Source of the DNA: Cycas panzhihuaensis | Lineage: Eukaryota > Cycadophyta | Assembly: GCA_023213395.1 (NCBI GenBank) | Contig: CM041465.1 | Span: forward strand, 7,068,001 to 7,132,000 | Length of the DNA: 64,000 bases | Direction: 5' to 3' | Shown: piece after piece, positions 45,881-58,446 of the stretch | Position numbering within the stretch: position 1 is the stretch's first letter | Layout: each line of letters opens with the position of its first letter | The notes under the pieces: generated by a model | What the model was told of the DNA's origin: nothing | What the model saw: the letters and a program-made list of their open reading frames with translations, nothing else | Databases searched by the model: none | Translations under genes and position numbers: made by a program

Positions 45881-46748
45881 AGCCTCTAGTGTATATCATG
45901 GATGTATATATCATGTATTATGAGTCATGTATCGTGAGTTACCTAGGTGACAGATGTACTATATTTTGACATCATGTATATATTGATCTTTTTTTCTTTC
46001 AAAACTTGTGTATGATTACTTGTCTCTCAACCTTTGATCCCCCTTATTCCTATTTAGATTTAAGCATAGGATACACTCATTAATATGACTTGTCCAAGGA
46101 AACATGTAATAAATTTTACCATTTTTACTTTTTTGGTTCTTTTGTGGTTATATACTTTTTTTTTTTGTCATATTATGTACATGGTAGTTTATACTCATCC
46201 TAGAGTAAAGATGGTTTAGTAAAGATAAAATTATGGGAAAGAATAAAACTTAGAAAATAAATAAAATATCAAAATAGGATAAGTTAAAGGTTTACTTATT
46301 CTATTTTTATAAACTTAAAACCATCTGGAACCCAAATGGTAATAAGTTTATAAAAGTAGGAGATGATGTAATATGAACCTCCCAAAAGGAAACTCATATA
46401 ACTCACATCATACTCTTGATAGATTATATAAATGTAGGATAATCCCATATTCACATAATATATAATAAAGAAAGCAAGTTGTTTACTAAATAAAACTAAT
46501 CTCACTTAATAAACACTAGTTAACCAAGTATATTAGATTCTTCATTGGCTCCTTCCAGGGGCAAGAATCTTTTAGGAACTTACCCCCTACCAAGATCCTC
46601 CATGGCCTAAGATTCCCATGTGGGTCTAGGCCTTTCACATATCTCATCTTAGTCTCACACCTATCGTTACAATCTCCCAACTACCCTAACCTATAGTCTT
46701 TCTAAACCAATAGTTTATACTCATCATGGAGTGGTAGTTTATACTTAT
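45881..46748 (-). other. Gypsy-B spacer, possible integrase C-terminal trace
   Basis: AT-rich with no clear gene. Near 46550-46600 the - strand gives GGKFLKDSC, comparable to the pol end VNGKFLKKFY of Gypsy-A. It is too short to call an integrase. The open stretch 46296-46505 (-) has no family likeness. Confidence 0.35.
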
Positions 46749-47153
46749 TCAAATAAGATGATCATCAAGGATCAAGGAAATAAGAGCATCAACTTCGAGT
46801 TTAAGAGTATGAGGTACACAGTGAATAGTTATTGAAGTAAATAAGGACAACAATGATGAGGCTTGATGGTGCAAAAAGAGGAGTCATGAGGAGTGCACTT
46901 GATACATCCCAACTAATTGATAGACTACAACCTGAGAGTCGGTATATAAAGTAATAGATCCAAGGTAAAAGTAAGAAACATCTAATAAGGCTCTTATAAT
47001 CACAAGGTGTTTAGCTTCATTGTTGGTTTTCCTAGGTATAAATAAATCTGTGGAAAGGAAGGGACTCCTTGATTAGTCATAAACCACCAAAGTAGAAGCA
47101 AATAGACATGGGTTTCCTCTACTACCCCCATCAGTGAAGATACTCAATGCCAT
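46749..47153 (-). pseudogene. Gypsy-B second-type RNase H as a separate reading frame
   Basis: About 134 codons from ATG at 47153. It runs MALSIFTDGGSRGNPCLFAS, then PRKTNNEAKHLVIIRALLDV, then SITLYTDSQVVVYQLVGMYQ, and ends with LKLEVDALISLILDD. All four acidic catalytic positions (Asp in FTDGG, Glu in NNEA, Asp in YTDSQ, Asp in EVDAL) are present, unlike in Gypsy-A, where the first is Asn. Two nonsense codons interrupt it. The start MALxIFT is shared with Gypsy-A, which supports an independent translation start. It lies upstream of the PMD frame relative to the element, the reverse of Gypsy-A. Confidence 0.85.
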
Positions 47154-48179
47154 GGAAACTAGAGGATCAAAACTTAGAGACTATGTGATTGATGAGGGAA
47201 GGTGCAAGAATCAATTAACAAGGAGATGATGGTAGAGGTAGATCTCTGATTGTGATGAAGAAAGAAGAAGAAAACCAAGTAAGATGATTATAATCCAAAT
47301 AACAAAGTGTCAAGCATGTTTGGATCATAACTTAGGCCACGATGGGCCCAAGTAGTTAGATCCAAAAATCCTAAATGACTCATCTAAATGAACCCAACCT
47401 ATAGATACATAGGTGGGGACAAAGTCATCACATGACTTGCCTCAGGTTACAAGAGGATAAAAATAATAAACTTCTTTCACTTTCTTTTTATCTTCTTTTT
47501 TCTTTTTTTTAACTTTACTTTTCACTTCCATCTTTTATAAGAACAAGATCATAATTATCCACTTAATAAACTCTTCTATTCAACACAGTAAGAATTTCTC
47601 CTTTTTAATAAAATCTAAAAAAGGAAAAATGGCCAATCTCCTTAAGGAATGAACCATAGAAAAAGAGGAGATCAAAATCACGGTGTCTCCAAGCATGAAG
47701 GGAAGGTGATACAATGAGTATCTACTCTAAAGGGTTGATAGAGAGAACCGAGGATAAAGAAACAATCAACAATTGGTGATATATGACCAAAAAGAATATT
47801 CCTATGTAACAAACTAGCAAATGAAGGTATAATATAAACCAATGAGTAGGTACTCAAAGCTAACAAAGATATTTCTCTTTCTAAGATGAAAATAAAATAA
47901 AGTTGGGGGCTTAAGTTCTCTTTTGAGTACAGAACCCAAAGGAAAACAAGATCCAATAGTAGTGATGGAAGCTTACAATCAATGTAGATGCTAGAAAGAG
48001 CAAGAAACTTACATGATTATGAGTTGGATCTACCATGAAATCACTATAATGCTTAGTGAAAGCAAAGGGAAATTAGAAAGAAAGGAAGAATTTTCCCATA
48101 TTTTTAGCTCATTAGGCAAAGGAACAAGTTTCAAAGTCATAGTTTATCCTCATTATGGAGGTAATATATGAGTGATCTT
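47154..48179 (-). other. Gypsy-B region where RT and integrase would be expected
   Basis: I searched the - strand translations for RT boxes (LDRFSGY, MPFGLKN, (Y/F)xDD), RNase H and integrase motifs and found none. Open stretches such as 47678-47956 (-) show no family likeness. Probably the scar of an internal deletion filled with unassignable sequence. Confidence 0.5.
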
Positions 48180-49780
48180 TTAGGGAGTAGAACTAGCTCC
48201 CAACTTAATGATTCTAGGGGTACCTTCCATATTTAGATCTAGAACAATAGTTTGTTCTATAAGCATCACATTTCCTTCTTCAAAATGGGGAGGGGCAAGC
48301 TCAATCAAAGAAATAGACTCCTAGGGTTAAGAATGATTAATTATGACTTTAGAAAACCCTAACTTATGATGTCCATAAGTAAAACCAGTAGATGAACCTA
48401 CTAAATGCTCAATGATTGCCTTATCATTCTTAAAATAATCAAGGTAAAAGAGGTTAACAAGGCAAAGGTTATTAGATTAAGAAATAAAAGATGGAAGAGG
48501 ACCAACCAAAGAGTTTGGAGTGGGCACAAACTCTATAATTAATAAAACTTGAGAAAAGAGAATAGGCCTATTGATGAACTCTAAGATGAAAGAAAAAACT
48601 TGTTTAAACTCTTAATTATCTATGTCACGATCATGATAGGACCTAGATATCAAGACAAGTGAAGATATAGGATGATCCACATGAGAACAAGGAGAAAAAG
48701 AGACAGTAGAAATGGAATTAACTTCTCATACTTGAGTGAAAGGATCATGACTATTTTGTCCTAAATCAAGTGGATTAGTATCTTTACCATGTGATGCTAG
48801 GTCTAGGTGTCGATGCAACGACATTTTCTTCTCATGCTTATTCAACCATGTCTTAAAGAAAGGGAGTGAGAGAAAGATGGGTAAGCATCAATGCATAAAT
48901 CATGCACAATGAAACTTAAAGAACTAGTTACCAAGTGGGTGGTAATGAAAGGAACCATTGGATTTGCCCCTAAGGGCAAGCACAAAACCTATGAGAAATG
49001 AGTGTGAACATGATCTATTCTAACAAGGTCACTTGGGGGTGGATCTTGATAAGATATGATGGATAGAGAAGCCACATCTTCATCAGAAAGAGGAGAGGAG
49101 GAAAGAAAAAGGTAATTAGTCAAGTCTAAAGGAATAGAAGTAGATAGGGAGCTTAATGATAAAGGAACAACTTCAACTAAATCCATGTCCTTCACTTCTG
49201 AGTGAGTTGAAGGGGCTTCAATAACAAGGTACTGACCTAAACCAAGTGATTGAAAGAAGAACTCCATAGAATTGGAGGACTCACCAAATTCTAAAAAGGT
49301 CTCTATGAGAGGGACTGATTGCTTAATAGGTTTTGGCTTTCGTTTAATGATTTTAAGTTCTACCTCATAGATGAAATTGAGTTCACCAATGAGGGAGGAA
49401 TGAACTGTTGCCATTTAGGTGATCCATAGTCTACCCAAAAGGATGTTATATTTTAGATCCAAGTTAATGATAATAAAGTCAGTAAGCACTATCTTTTCTC
49501 CCAATGCGAGGGGAAGAGTAACTTGACCTAAGGGTACCTTTCAATTCTTATCATACCCTTGGAAGATCTATTCATATGGATCCAAGGCAGAGATCTTTAA
49601 ATCCTCAATGAGACAAAGAGGGATTACATTGATAGATGATCCCTCATCAATGATAACCCACTTGATATTAATATCATCCTTAATGATCTTAATATAAAAT
49701 GGGAGAATATTATTCAACATGTGAGTATAACGACTAGGTAAGGTAACGAGGTCAAAAGAAAGGGTAGAAGTAGGTGAAGA
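48180..49780 (-). pseudogene. Gypsy-B protease and downstream linker
   Basis: Near 49660-49600 the - strand reads IKWVIIDEGSSINVIPLCLI, then EDLKISALDPYE, with the catalytic Asp followed by Glu (DEG). GQVTLPLALGEKIVLTDFII and NLDLKYNILLG follow, the gypsy protease fold, matching Gypsy-A (IDNGSSVNAMPLC ... DVNYDLLLG). An open stretch of 141 codons (49414-48989) begins MATVHSSLIGELNFIYEVEL. The linker near 48440-48180 has KNDKAIIEHLVGSSTGFTYG and LNMEGTPRIIKLGASS, parallel to the Gypsy-A linker. Several stops. Confidence 0.8.
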
Positions 49781-50439
49781 AGCTACTGCAGAGATTCCTA
49801 ATACATCAAATAAAAGTTGATGTTACTCAGGATAACATTTTAGTAAATCAATAACTGATGTGCCTACTAAAATAGTCTTTAATTCTTCTACCAAAGAGAA
49901 AGATCCATCCTTTAAACTAGAGGGAATAGACCTAAACCTAATGGGACATGGGGGTACTAGAGGTAAAGAATCAGGATTCCTCGCCATCAAATCATCAAAT
50001 GATTTGGATGGACATGTACTCTTTGAAGTTTCTACCATATTTATGGTTCTCTTGATATCCCCACCTTTGAGATATGGGTGAGATTAATTGGTGTTTCTTT
50101 TTGTTGGAATGTTTATGGGAGTGGTAGTCTTCTTTAACGAATTAGAACTTGAAGGTTTATCTTCATCATCTTGTATTTGCTTCTCCTTACTTTTATCTTC
50201 TTTACTGTTTTTCTCACCATGTTGAGGTAATGGATCCTTGTGGATCATTTAGTCTTGTAGTGACTTGGAAGAATGATTCACTTGAATGTTTGTATTATGA
50301 GCTATATTTTGAATAGTTTGGCACCCACTTTTATCATGTGCATCTATTTGATGATAAGAGCACTATTTCATCTTTCTAGATGAAGGAGGAGCTAGGGGAG
50401 GAGCTTGTTTCTTCCTCCCCTCAGTCAAGTGAATGACTT
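49781..50439 (-). pseudogene. Gypsy-B gag-protease junction
   Basis: The - strand keeps parts such as SLVEELKTILVGTSVIDLLK (near 49850), the equivalent of the stretch upstream of the Gypsy-A protease. A degenerate HGxxxH/CxxC-like zinc region may lie near 50330-50380. Stops are frequent. Confidence 0.5.
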
Positions 50440-52330
50440 TGGTCTCTTATAAGGGTCGAGCTTGAGATGGACCATCAATACATAATTTAGTATTGATTGC
50501 ATACTCAAGTGATCTAATTGAAGAAGTAAGATGATTGTATGTAGGCTCAGTATGGGTATCCTCCATAGGATGAATTGGTTCTTCAAAAGGCATAGATTTC
50601 CTAACCTTCTTACTACCTACTTGTATTTCAAATGTCTCTAAAGCTAAGCAGCAATTAATTGCTTCCTTATACATTTGAGGACTGATTTTCAGAACTTCTA
50701 AATGCACATGGGGCCTTAACACATTTATAAATAGATCAAATAATAAACTAGGATTAAGGTGTGAATGGCAAGTGTGCACTTGGTTTTAAAATATCCTAAT
50801 AAAATCTCTTGAAGTTTCATCATTATTTTTTTTAATTGCTAACAAGGATTTGATGCCTAATTCAAACGGTCTCGCTACATCAAAATAGTCAATAAAGGAG
50901 TCAACTAATAATTGAAATGAGAGAATTGAAGCTAAAGGGAGATGATAAAACCACTTTAGGGCATCACCTTGAAGTGATTTTAGAAATAGATACATCATAA
51001 CATAGTCACATGGATAAAATCTATGTAAGTAAGCATAAATGCATGTATATAGGAGGTGAGGTCTTGAGAAGAGTCACGAAAAAATTTAAGTAAATCAGGA
51101 AGGAATGGGGGCATAGGTGACAACAAGACATCACATGGGAAGGGAGACTTCATATAATCTAAGAAGGGCCTCCTTGGCCTCAATATAGTAGGATGTTGAG
51201 GTAAGGATAGTGGATGAGGAATAGATGAATGAGTGGGTTGTTGAGATTGTGGTTGTTGTTATGAAATATCATGAGGTGAAAAAGTAGAGAGGGGAACAAG
51301 CCATGCTATAGGATTAACCACATAATTAGTTTGAGGTATAAGGCTTTGAGGGAAGCTTGAGTTAAAGGTGTAGAAGGGTTTAGGTTGTGGGGTAGGTCTA
51401 AGAACATGTGAAGAGGAAGTGGGATTAGAAGTCCTCAAAAGTTATGATTGTCCTATTAAAGCATGTAGATGTGCTAAATGAGTGTGAGAAACATGCTATG
51501 ATAAGGAAATCACATTAGGCACTCTAAGTGATAGTGGGTGAGGCTTATCGCCATGAGACCCAATGATATGTGATGCATGAGGGGGTACCTGAGTGGTAGA
51601 AGAAGCAGGATGTGAAGAGGTAATTATAGTGGAGTAAGACCAAATCAATCGTAGACTAGGTGAGGCCATAACCACTTGTCTAGAAATGGGTATATGCATG
51701 ATGCTAGGAATGTCGTAAGCAATAGTGGTGGTATCACCTCCATAAGTAAGAGGTATGGAATGGGAAGAATAGATATGAGCTTGTTGCCTAGGAGAAGATT
51801 GACGAGGTTACAAATAAGTGGATTTATAGTTATTAACTTCCTCCATAGGCAAGGAATGAGATTATGATATAAGTCTTAGTAAAGAAGGATGAGAGGGGTA
51901 AGGAGATTACATGGTTTTAGGCAGGGGATCTACTTTAATTAACTCATAGTCTTAACCTAAGGGATCAATTTAATATGTTATAGTAGAGATGGCATGGTAT
52001 GAGTCTCTATTTGAAATGAGTCATGGTAACTAGGCATGCATAGTGGATAGGGATCCTAGTAAGGATCGGCTCAGGGAAAGATGGAAGTAACTAACCTGAA
52101 GGTGGTTCTTCATATACAAACAAAGGATCTATAAAAGAAGGATCACTAGGATACTAAGAAGGTTATGGATATCCCTCTCTACCATTATATTGTATAGTTG
52201 GGTTGAATCTTCAAGAGGATAAGCATATGTATCATATGCTTGAAATTCTAAAGATCTAACATAAGATGATGAAACATCCTGATCAAAGTATGATGTGCAC
52301 ATTTGAGAATCAGGCAAAAGGCCTTAAAGT
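50440..52330 (-). pseudogene. Gypsy-B gag
   Basis: The N-terminal part (52317 to about 51200) is Ser/Pro-rich and broken. The gag core lies at about 51183-50447: RPFLDYMKSPFPCDVLLSPM, LFLKSLQGDALKWFYHLPLA, VDSFIDYFDVARPFELGIKS and LLAIKKNNDETSRDFIRIF. A frameshift separates the first part (phase of 51183) from the second (phase of 50998). LFDLFINVLRPHVHLEVLKI and CLALETFEIQVGSKKV follow. It is collinear with Gypsy-A gag (DALKWFY, YFDVARPFE, ALE.(I/F)(K/E)IQVG). Confidence 0.87.
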
Positions 52331-52390
52331 CTTAATGAGTGCTTGGGAGTAGGTGTTGTTGTTTTCATAGATTTACTTGAGGATAAATAG

Positions 52391-52412
52391 TGGCTCCCTA
52401 GTATGGTCACCA
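52391..52412 (-). other. Gypsy-B primer-binding site
   Basis: The element strand reads TGGTGACCATACTAGGGAGCC, the same type as Gypsy-A, six bases inside the 5' LTR edge. Confidence 0.7.
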
Positions 52413-52418
52413 AAAATA

Positions 52419-54827
52419 TGGTGGTGTTTTAGGGGGTTCTTGGGTTTGATCCTTAGTAAGGTTGCCAAAAAGATGGTTGGGACCTAGGGGGGACCTAAAC
52501 TTAATATCTCTCAATTTCTTTTTGTAATTAAAATTGGGAGACACAAAGCTCAAGAAAACCTAAAGGACCATATTTGCCTAACTCCTAAGGAGGAGTCTTC
52601 ACCTAGTAGTGTCATCTACCTAAGTGTTAGTGGATACAACGAAAGGTATGGGTGTGAAATGGGGTGATAGAATCTACTAATCTATATGACTTGATGAAAG
52701 AGTTCTAAGTTCAGAGCCATACTTACAATATCCCCAATGTCCTACCTAGGGATTTCTCTCATGTAATCGTTTCAACTTTTTAAGTTTTACTAAGATGTGA
52801 GAGAGGGTAAGCTAATGGAATGATGGTTTGTCTAGTCTTATTTTTGTTTCTATGATTTTATATTATTACAAAGATACAAAGCCATAACAAGATAATACAA
52901 CCAAAGAAACTACAAAATCAAACTCACATAAATCTTTTTATTATTTTTTATTTTTTATCAAAAACAAACAAATAAGAAACAATGCATGCAAGTTCTATTT
53001 CCTTTTCCTTTTTGTTTTTCAAAATGAAATATGTGTATGTAACAATAAAAAGAGCTTTCCTATATGCAATGTGCATACCTCACTTTAAAAGAGATGATGC
53101 TACTCAAAATCTGAAATTCAATATATGTTTTTTATACAAATTTCTTTTAAAAAAGACCAATCAACATGCAAACCTAGCCAATATACTTCGACCTTGATGC
53201 ATGAAACTAATTTTCTTAAAAAAGTAATGAAATAATGCACAAAAAGAGAGATTCTTAAAGGAAACTACTATTATTTTTGGATATTTTTTAGACCTATGAA
53301 ATGATGAGCAAATCATAAATTTGAATAATAATCATTCATACAAAACTAGTCCCCAAAGCTTCTATCTTAGTTAGAGTAGTAAGAGCTCTAAAAAGATACT
53401 TGAACCCTATGCAAAACTAAAAATTAGAAATATTTTAACCATACAACATTCTCAACTTTTCATTTTCAAGGTAGAGAAGCTAACTTAAAAATAAAAATAT
53501 ATGTAATCACAAGAGCATGTAAGAATTTCTTTCCTATTATGAAGAATGCCTCATAATGGTAGTTTTCTTTCTATTTGACCAACTCTTCTATAAATTTTCT
53601 TCAAAGTGAGATCAAAGAAGGAAGAACAACAATCCAAAGAGGCCAAACTAGAGCCAAACCATGCCAAAAAGGAATATCAATCCAACTGAAATATGAACTG
53701 TTATAATAGAGTGGGAAGGAATAGTTAAATTTGTGGTGGAGACATGACCATGCCCCACCCTAGTCTACCCTTAAGGAATCCCACAAAGGTTTGACCTTTC
53801 AGTATGTATTTCAATATCCAAAACCAAGATAAGAGTACTACAATAATCAACTAATGAAAAGAAAAATTTTTGAGTCAAAACTACCTTCAAAACACCATGA
53901 AACAAGCCTAAAATTCAATAGGAAAGATCTTACCAAAATAAGAAGAAGTTTGAAGCATAAAACTGATGAAGAACTAAGAAAATGGAAGCTTAAACCATCA
54001 ACAATTAAAGAATACAAACATAGTATCAAATCTTCTTCAAGATTTTACCCAATAGTCTTCAAGAAATTAAGTCTTCAAACTCACAACAATAGTCCTCAAG
54101 AGATCTCCAAAAAACTTCAAAAAATCTCACAAAGCTAGAGCCAAATCACTTCTTACTCTTTTTTTTTTTTAATCAACAATCACTCAAGAATACTTTTGAG
54201 CATCAAAAAAATTAAATCCCACTGAATCTGGGTGGCGACATGCAAAATTTTGATGCATTGCCTAAATTTTCATTGTATGATAGTGAAAAATGTGATCAGC
54301 CACATTTTTCACCTACCAAAAATGTGACTTTGTTCTAAAAATATGACCAGTCATGTTTTTGGCAATGTGAAAAACACAATAATAGTGAAGTGAAAATTTG
54401 ATAAAAAAATGGTAAATTTTGATATTTAATGAAGATTTAATCATAAAAGTGACTTCATTAGGAAGTAAATAAGCCTAGAATTAGGTTAAATGCATTAAGA
54501 ACAAGCCTAAAAAAATGATAAACAATAAAACCATAGGTGAAGTCTTGAAAATAAGATGAAAGGACCAAATTTTGAAAGAAGAATGAGGTCAAGTTGATCA
54601 TAAAAAGAAACTCAAATGCCATAGTTTATATCATCAATGAATAATAATAAGAATACAAGTTACATCACACTTCATTAATCAAATTCATATATCACATCAA
54701 CAAAACATGGCCTAGTCTACTAAATACAATCAACATCCATCAATTATCTCTTATGAAATCATATAACATATACCAACTTACCAATATAATTTAAATGCAA
54801 GTGAAGAGGCTAAGTTTTGGTGAAATA
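52419..54827 (-). repeat. Gypsy-B 5' LTR
   Basis: It is 2409 bp, TGGTGGTGTTTTAGG...GGTGAAATA, uninterrupted. The open frame 53854-54138 (+) is not conserved in the partner LTR and is not a gene. GTCTT at 54828-54832 is the right target duplication. Confidence 0.92.
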
Positions 54828-54832
54828 GTCTT

Positions 54833-56106
54833 CAACTATGTCCTAATCTAAGCTATGGTTTTCTCATAGTAAGTGCTAAAGAGAACGAGGATAAATACCT
54901 AAGTTTTAGTAAAATTTATAACTCTCAAAAATAAAAATAAAATGAAAAATAATGAAAACCATTTTTTATAACTACTATAACTAGACTTTAGAGTAATAGA
55001 TTTTCTCCTTATTCATCCCATTAGGTTATATTTTCTATAGATTGTTATCCCACATACTAAGTTTTGCCATTTTTGTAGCATATTTTAAGTGTATCAAGGT
55101 TTAAAATACCCCTAAAATAATCATTGATCATTGTCATTAATACATCATTAATCTACCCACTTTGTAAAACTTTACCCTGATGTGATCTTCTCTATTCCTA
55201 TCAATGTTTATAGTCCAAAGGACCATTTAAAAGCCCTAAACTCATTCATACAGGTCATACATGCCCATTTTACTAGGCAAGCCCTCGGCACCTTTCATGT
55301 CTTTCAACCCAAAAGGGCCCTAAGACAACCCCTCCTCAATGTTTATAGTGAAAAATCATGGTTTTAAGACACCATCCCAATGCCACCACCTACTAATGAG
55401 TACCTCATTCTAGCTAGCATTTACCCCCCCATAGGCCCTATGCTCATCACCACCTTCAAACCTTCTTAGGATATCTATTATTTTACAAAATAACTACTTT
55501 TTACTCTAGACATCCTATAACCTAAGTAATATTCTACTAGCATGGTTACTTGATGTGATTACCTATAATAGTCCTATTTAATCCCCACTGCACCAAACAT
55601 CTCAACCTATTATAATAGCCTTTTTAAAGGCCCCTTATTCATTTATTTTCCTATGAAAATGTGCCTAGGACTGTTTATATAAACTACCTAAGTTTCCTTA
55701 ATGGTTTGATCCTTGTGGTCTCGTTTTTAGGCTTCCTCATAGCCCCACTTTATTAATTCTTACTCCCATATTTGGATGATTTAGTCCCCCATGAGGTGGA
55801 TCATCACTATTACATCTTTTTAAACCTAAATATGGTCACCCCACTTACCATGTTCTAATGAACATCATATGATAACTCTAGCTAGCTTACCTTCTAAAGT
55901 TACTTTAGGACTGGTTTAAGTGCATCGCTAAGACAATAATACTTAGTTGACCATAGCCCTCATTTGAACCATTGTATGACATGACTCCCATCTCCCCTCC
56001 CCCTTATAAAAATAAAATCCCATTAAAAAAGTATAAAAATAAAAAGCATATAGATACACAAAATTAATAAGTAAAATAAATAATACTATATATATATAGT
56101 ATATTT
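54833..56106. other. Unassigned AT-rich sequence between Gypsy-B and Copia-4
   Basis: No supported gene. The + strand of 55175-55900 has a protein-like look, with stretches such as FSIPINVYSPKDHLKALNSF, but I cannot match it to a family. An (AT)n run lies at about 56083-56097. Confidence 0.5.
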
Positions 56107-56111
56107 CATAT

Positions 56112-56390
56112 TATTAGAATAGCTTAGTTCATGCTTTACAAGGCATAATAGTAATACATATTTATGTAATTAACTTTATTATGATGTTGGTATTTTGTAG
56201 TGGGTCCCATGCATAGTGAAGTTGTGTATTATAAATACACACTCAATACATCATATGATAGCACTTGATGTAATAATGTTCTTATGGTACTAATTAAAGT
56301 TAAGGTACCTTGTGGGTACCGTTGCAATCCTGGTATTTGTCTTTTTTTATTTATGTTAATATTATTTTCTATCAGTTCTATTTTTCTACA
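56112..56390 (+). repeat. Copia-4 5' LTR
   Basis: Ends TTTTTCTACA directly before the PBS. Direct copy of 59232-59511, sharing for example TATAAATACACACTCAAT. Confidence 0.88.
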
Positions 56391-56402
56391 TGGTATTAGA
56401 GA
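56391..56402 (+). other. Copia-4 primer-binding site
   Basis: TGGTATTAGAGA, the initiator-tRNA-Met type with C-to-T and C-to-A changes. Confidence 0.8.
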
Positions 56403-58020
56403 TAAGGTGAAGTAAGATTTATTCATTAAGAGGATTTGATCTATTATAAGCTTTCCATCATTGAGGTGTTGGAGGTTGTGTCAGTGTTATGCAAGATAAT
56501 TGTGTTTGCAAGTTTATCAATTTTCTTGGTGAAACCCTAGTTCTATTGACATGTGAGGAGGTGGATCCATATAGTCATTTGCTAATTTATTGTTACCATA
56601 GGTTGTGTTATTTACTAGGTTGATCTATTGTTACAGATTATATTGCTTACTAATAGTGACTTCATTTGTGGATTCATGGTTTGTTGTGAGATGATTCCAT
56701 ATGTAGTCATGTAGAAGCTTCGTAGAGCCTATTTTCCATTGTTGTATTTAAGAAACCTTAAGTTCATATTGGTGGTTTTTATTTATGTGTGTACCTACTC
56801 CTACGTGTTATTAGTTATAATTGCCCATGTCGTGTCATCTATCATTTATTACAGACTTCTTTGGATCTATCATTTTTACCCTTATTTTTTGTTGCATAAA
56901 GATTACTATCTGCAGGAGATACTTATGCACATACTGATGTCGCTTTACATGAAGAGTAGATATATTGTGCCAAGATTCTTTTACATCAGTAATGATCTAT
57001 TATGTGATTTCATCCTCGTTGACCAATCAATAGTATGCTAAGAATTAAGGGAGTTTTGTGAATTAATCATCATGGAGTTTATGAAGTCATGGACATTTAC
57101 CATAGCCAGAGTATTTTTTGAGGATATTGATTGATAAATTTATTCTTCTATTGACTAGGTTTGATGAAAATCTCACATAGTGATTGGGATTCAAAGTTTA
57201 ATTTCATATGTAGTGATTTCAATATTATTCTTTATCTTTATAAATTACATTTTCCACTTGTGGACTAGATTTTGATTGCACAAAGGCATATTGTTTCAAC
57301 TTTGAAATATATTTTTTCAAAGGTTTTAATTGAATTTTAGTATGGAGTACAATAACCCCTTACATCTCACCCCCTTGGTCATATGGTATATTGATATGAC
57401 TTGGTTTTAATCAGTAAAGGTATTAAAGTCTACACCCTTATTTTTTTATTTTTTATTTTTTATTTTTTGTAAAGGGCTACCTATGTGTTTTCTTTAATAT
57501 CTTGAGTTATAAGAGTCCATTTCTAAAATGTCTAAATAGTTAGAATCTTAACTCAGAGCCTGTCACTTTGGTATATAATTTAACATATTTTGGTGTTGTT
57601 TTCCTAACAAAATTATAGTCTAAAATTGAGTCTTTATGTTAGATCCCTACATGGTAACCAGATAAATTTTTCTTTTACAACCCCTACGTCATTTTTTTAC
57701 CTATTTATTGACCCTAGAGTAACTAAATTTTAAACCCTAAAAGGCTATTGTAAAATATTTATAAAGAAAATTATCATAATTTATATATTGAGTCCTATAA
57801 AAGACTAGGAGGTAAAAGGAGGTCCTAAAATCAAGGATAGGGTTGCTATCATCTTGTTGATAGATTTGTGTAACTTTGTGGCCCATCTCATGTATATTTG
57901 AAGTGGATTTTTGAATTTTTGGTTGTCTATTTGATCAGTAAAAAGGAGGTCCTAAATTTGAGAATATAGGATATGTAGGTTGATATATGACATATTCTTG
58001 AATAGTACACACTTACAATT
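56403..58020 (+). other. Copia-4 leader, no gene
   Basis: About 1.6 kb of AT-rich sequence. The open stretch 56739-57041 is hydrophobic by composition and has no family likeness. A run of TTTTTATT-type repeats lies at about 57442-57468. Confidence 0.55.
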
Positions 58021-58446
58021 ATGGAGGAGAATGATATAATCATATTTATACATGAGACGAATGAATCTTTTTTAAAGGATGTACCCCTTCTAATAACTAA
58101 ATGTGATACAGCAAACTACTTCTTTTAGATAATTAAAATGAGATGTCTATTTATAAGCATGGGTTTATAGAAAATTATTACTAATGGATATGATATTCCT
58201 AATGATGAAGAAGAGAGAGAAAAGCTTAATAAGAAAGACAAAGAAGTAATTATCATGATTCTTAGTGCATTAGATAAAGTTAATCTTCCTTTAACATATC
58301 ATTTTATTATTCCTAAAGTTCATCAAATTAGTACTGGTAAGGAAGCTTAGAATTTTTAATAGGATGTATTTAGAAAGACTCCTAAAGAGATACAAGAAGT
58401 TATTGAAAAGGTAAGCAAGATTATTTATGATTATGATATAGGTAAA
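58021..58446 (+). pseudogene. Copia-4 gag-like N-terminal remnant
   Basis: The frame reads MEENDIIIFIHETNESFLKD, then MRCLFISMGL, IITNGYDIPNDEEEREKLNK and KDKEVIIMILSALDKVN. This resembles the GYDxPxxxxEEKKLxxxxKKAKxxIxxAL block at the start of UBN2-type gags. Two or more stops. It runs into the intact acidic frame at 58447. Confidence 0.6.

Larger units (their letters stand above)
35986..54827 (-). mobile_element. Gypsy-B: Ty3/gypsy (Tat-like) element without recognisable RT or integrase
   Basis: Bounded by 2.4-kb direct LTRs (35986-37519 plus 41487-42357, and 52419-54827) with target duplications ATCTT (35981-35985) and GTCTT (54828-54832). It reads leftwards: 5' LTR, PBS 52391-52412, gag, protease and linker, a second-type RNase H, an antisense PMD frame, a degenerate tandem-repeat block, 3' LTR. 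Gag, protease, linker, RNase H and PMD are all relatives of Gypsy-A parts. I could find no RT, first RNase H or integrase core between 47154 and 48180, where they should lie, so it is probably a non-autonomous deletion derivative. About 14.9 kb without the nested Copia-3. Confidence 0.88.

Noticed and set aside
46540-46620. Gypsy-B integrase C-terminus
   Set aside because: A single short match (GGKFLKDSC) to the pol end of Gypsy-A, with no integrase core found. Too weak for a call.
55182-55367. Possible LINE endonuclease piece (contains INVYSPKDHLKAL)
   Set aside because: Only a loose likeness to the NVYxPxxxxxxxxLW motif, and no endonuclease catalytic motifs nearby. Left as unassigned.
56739-57041. 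100-codon hydrophobic open frame in the Copia-4 leader
   Set aside because: AT-rich sequence readily yields Phe/Ile/Tyr-rich frames. No start context, family likeness or conserved copy supports it.
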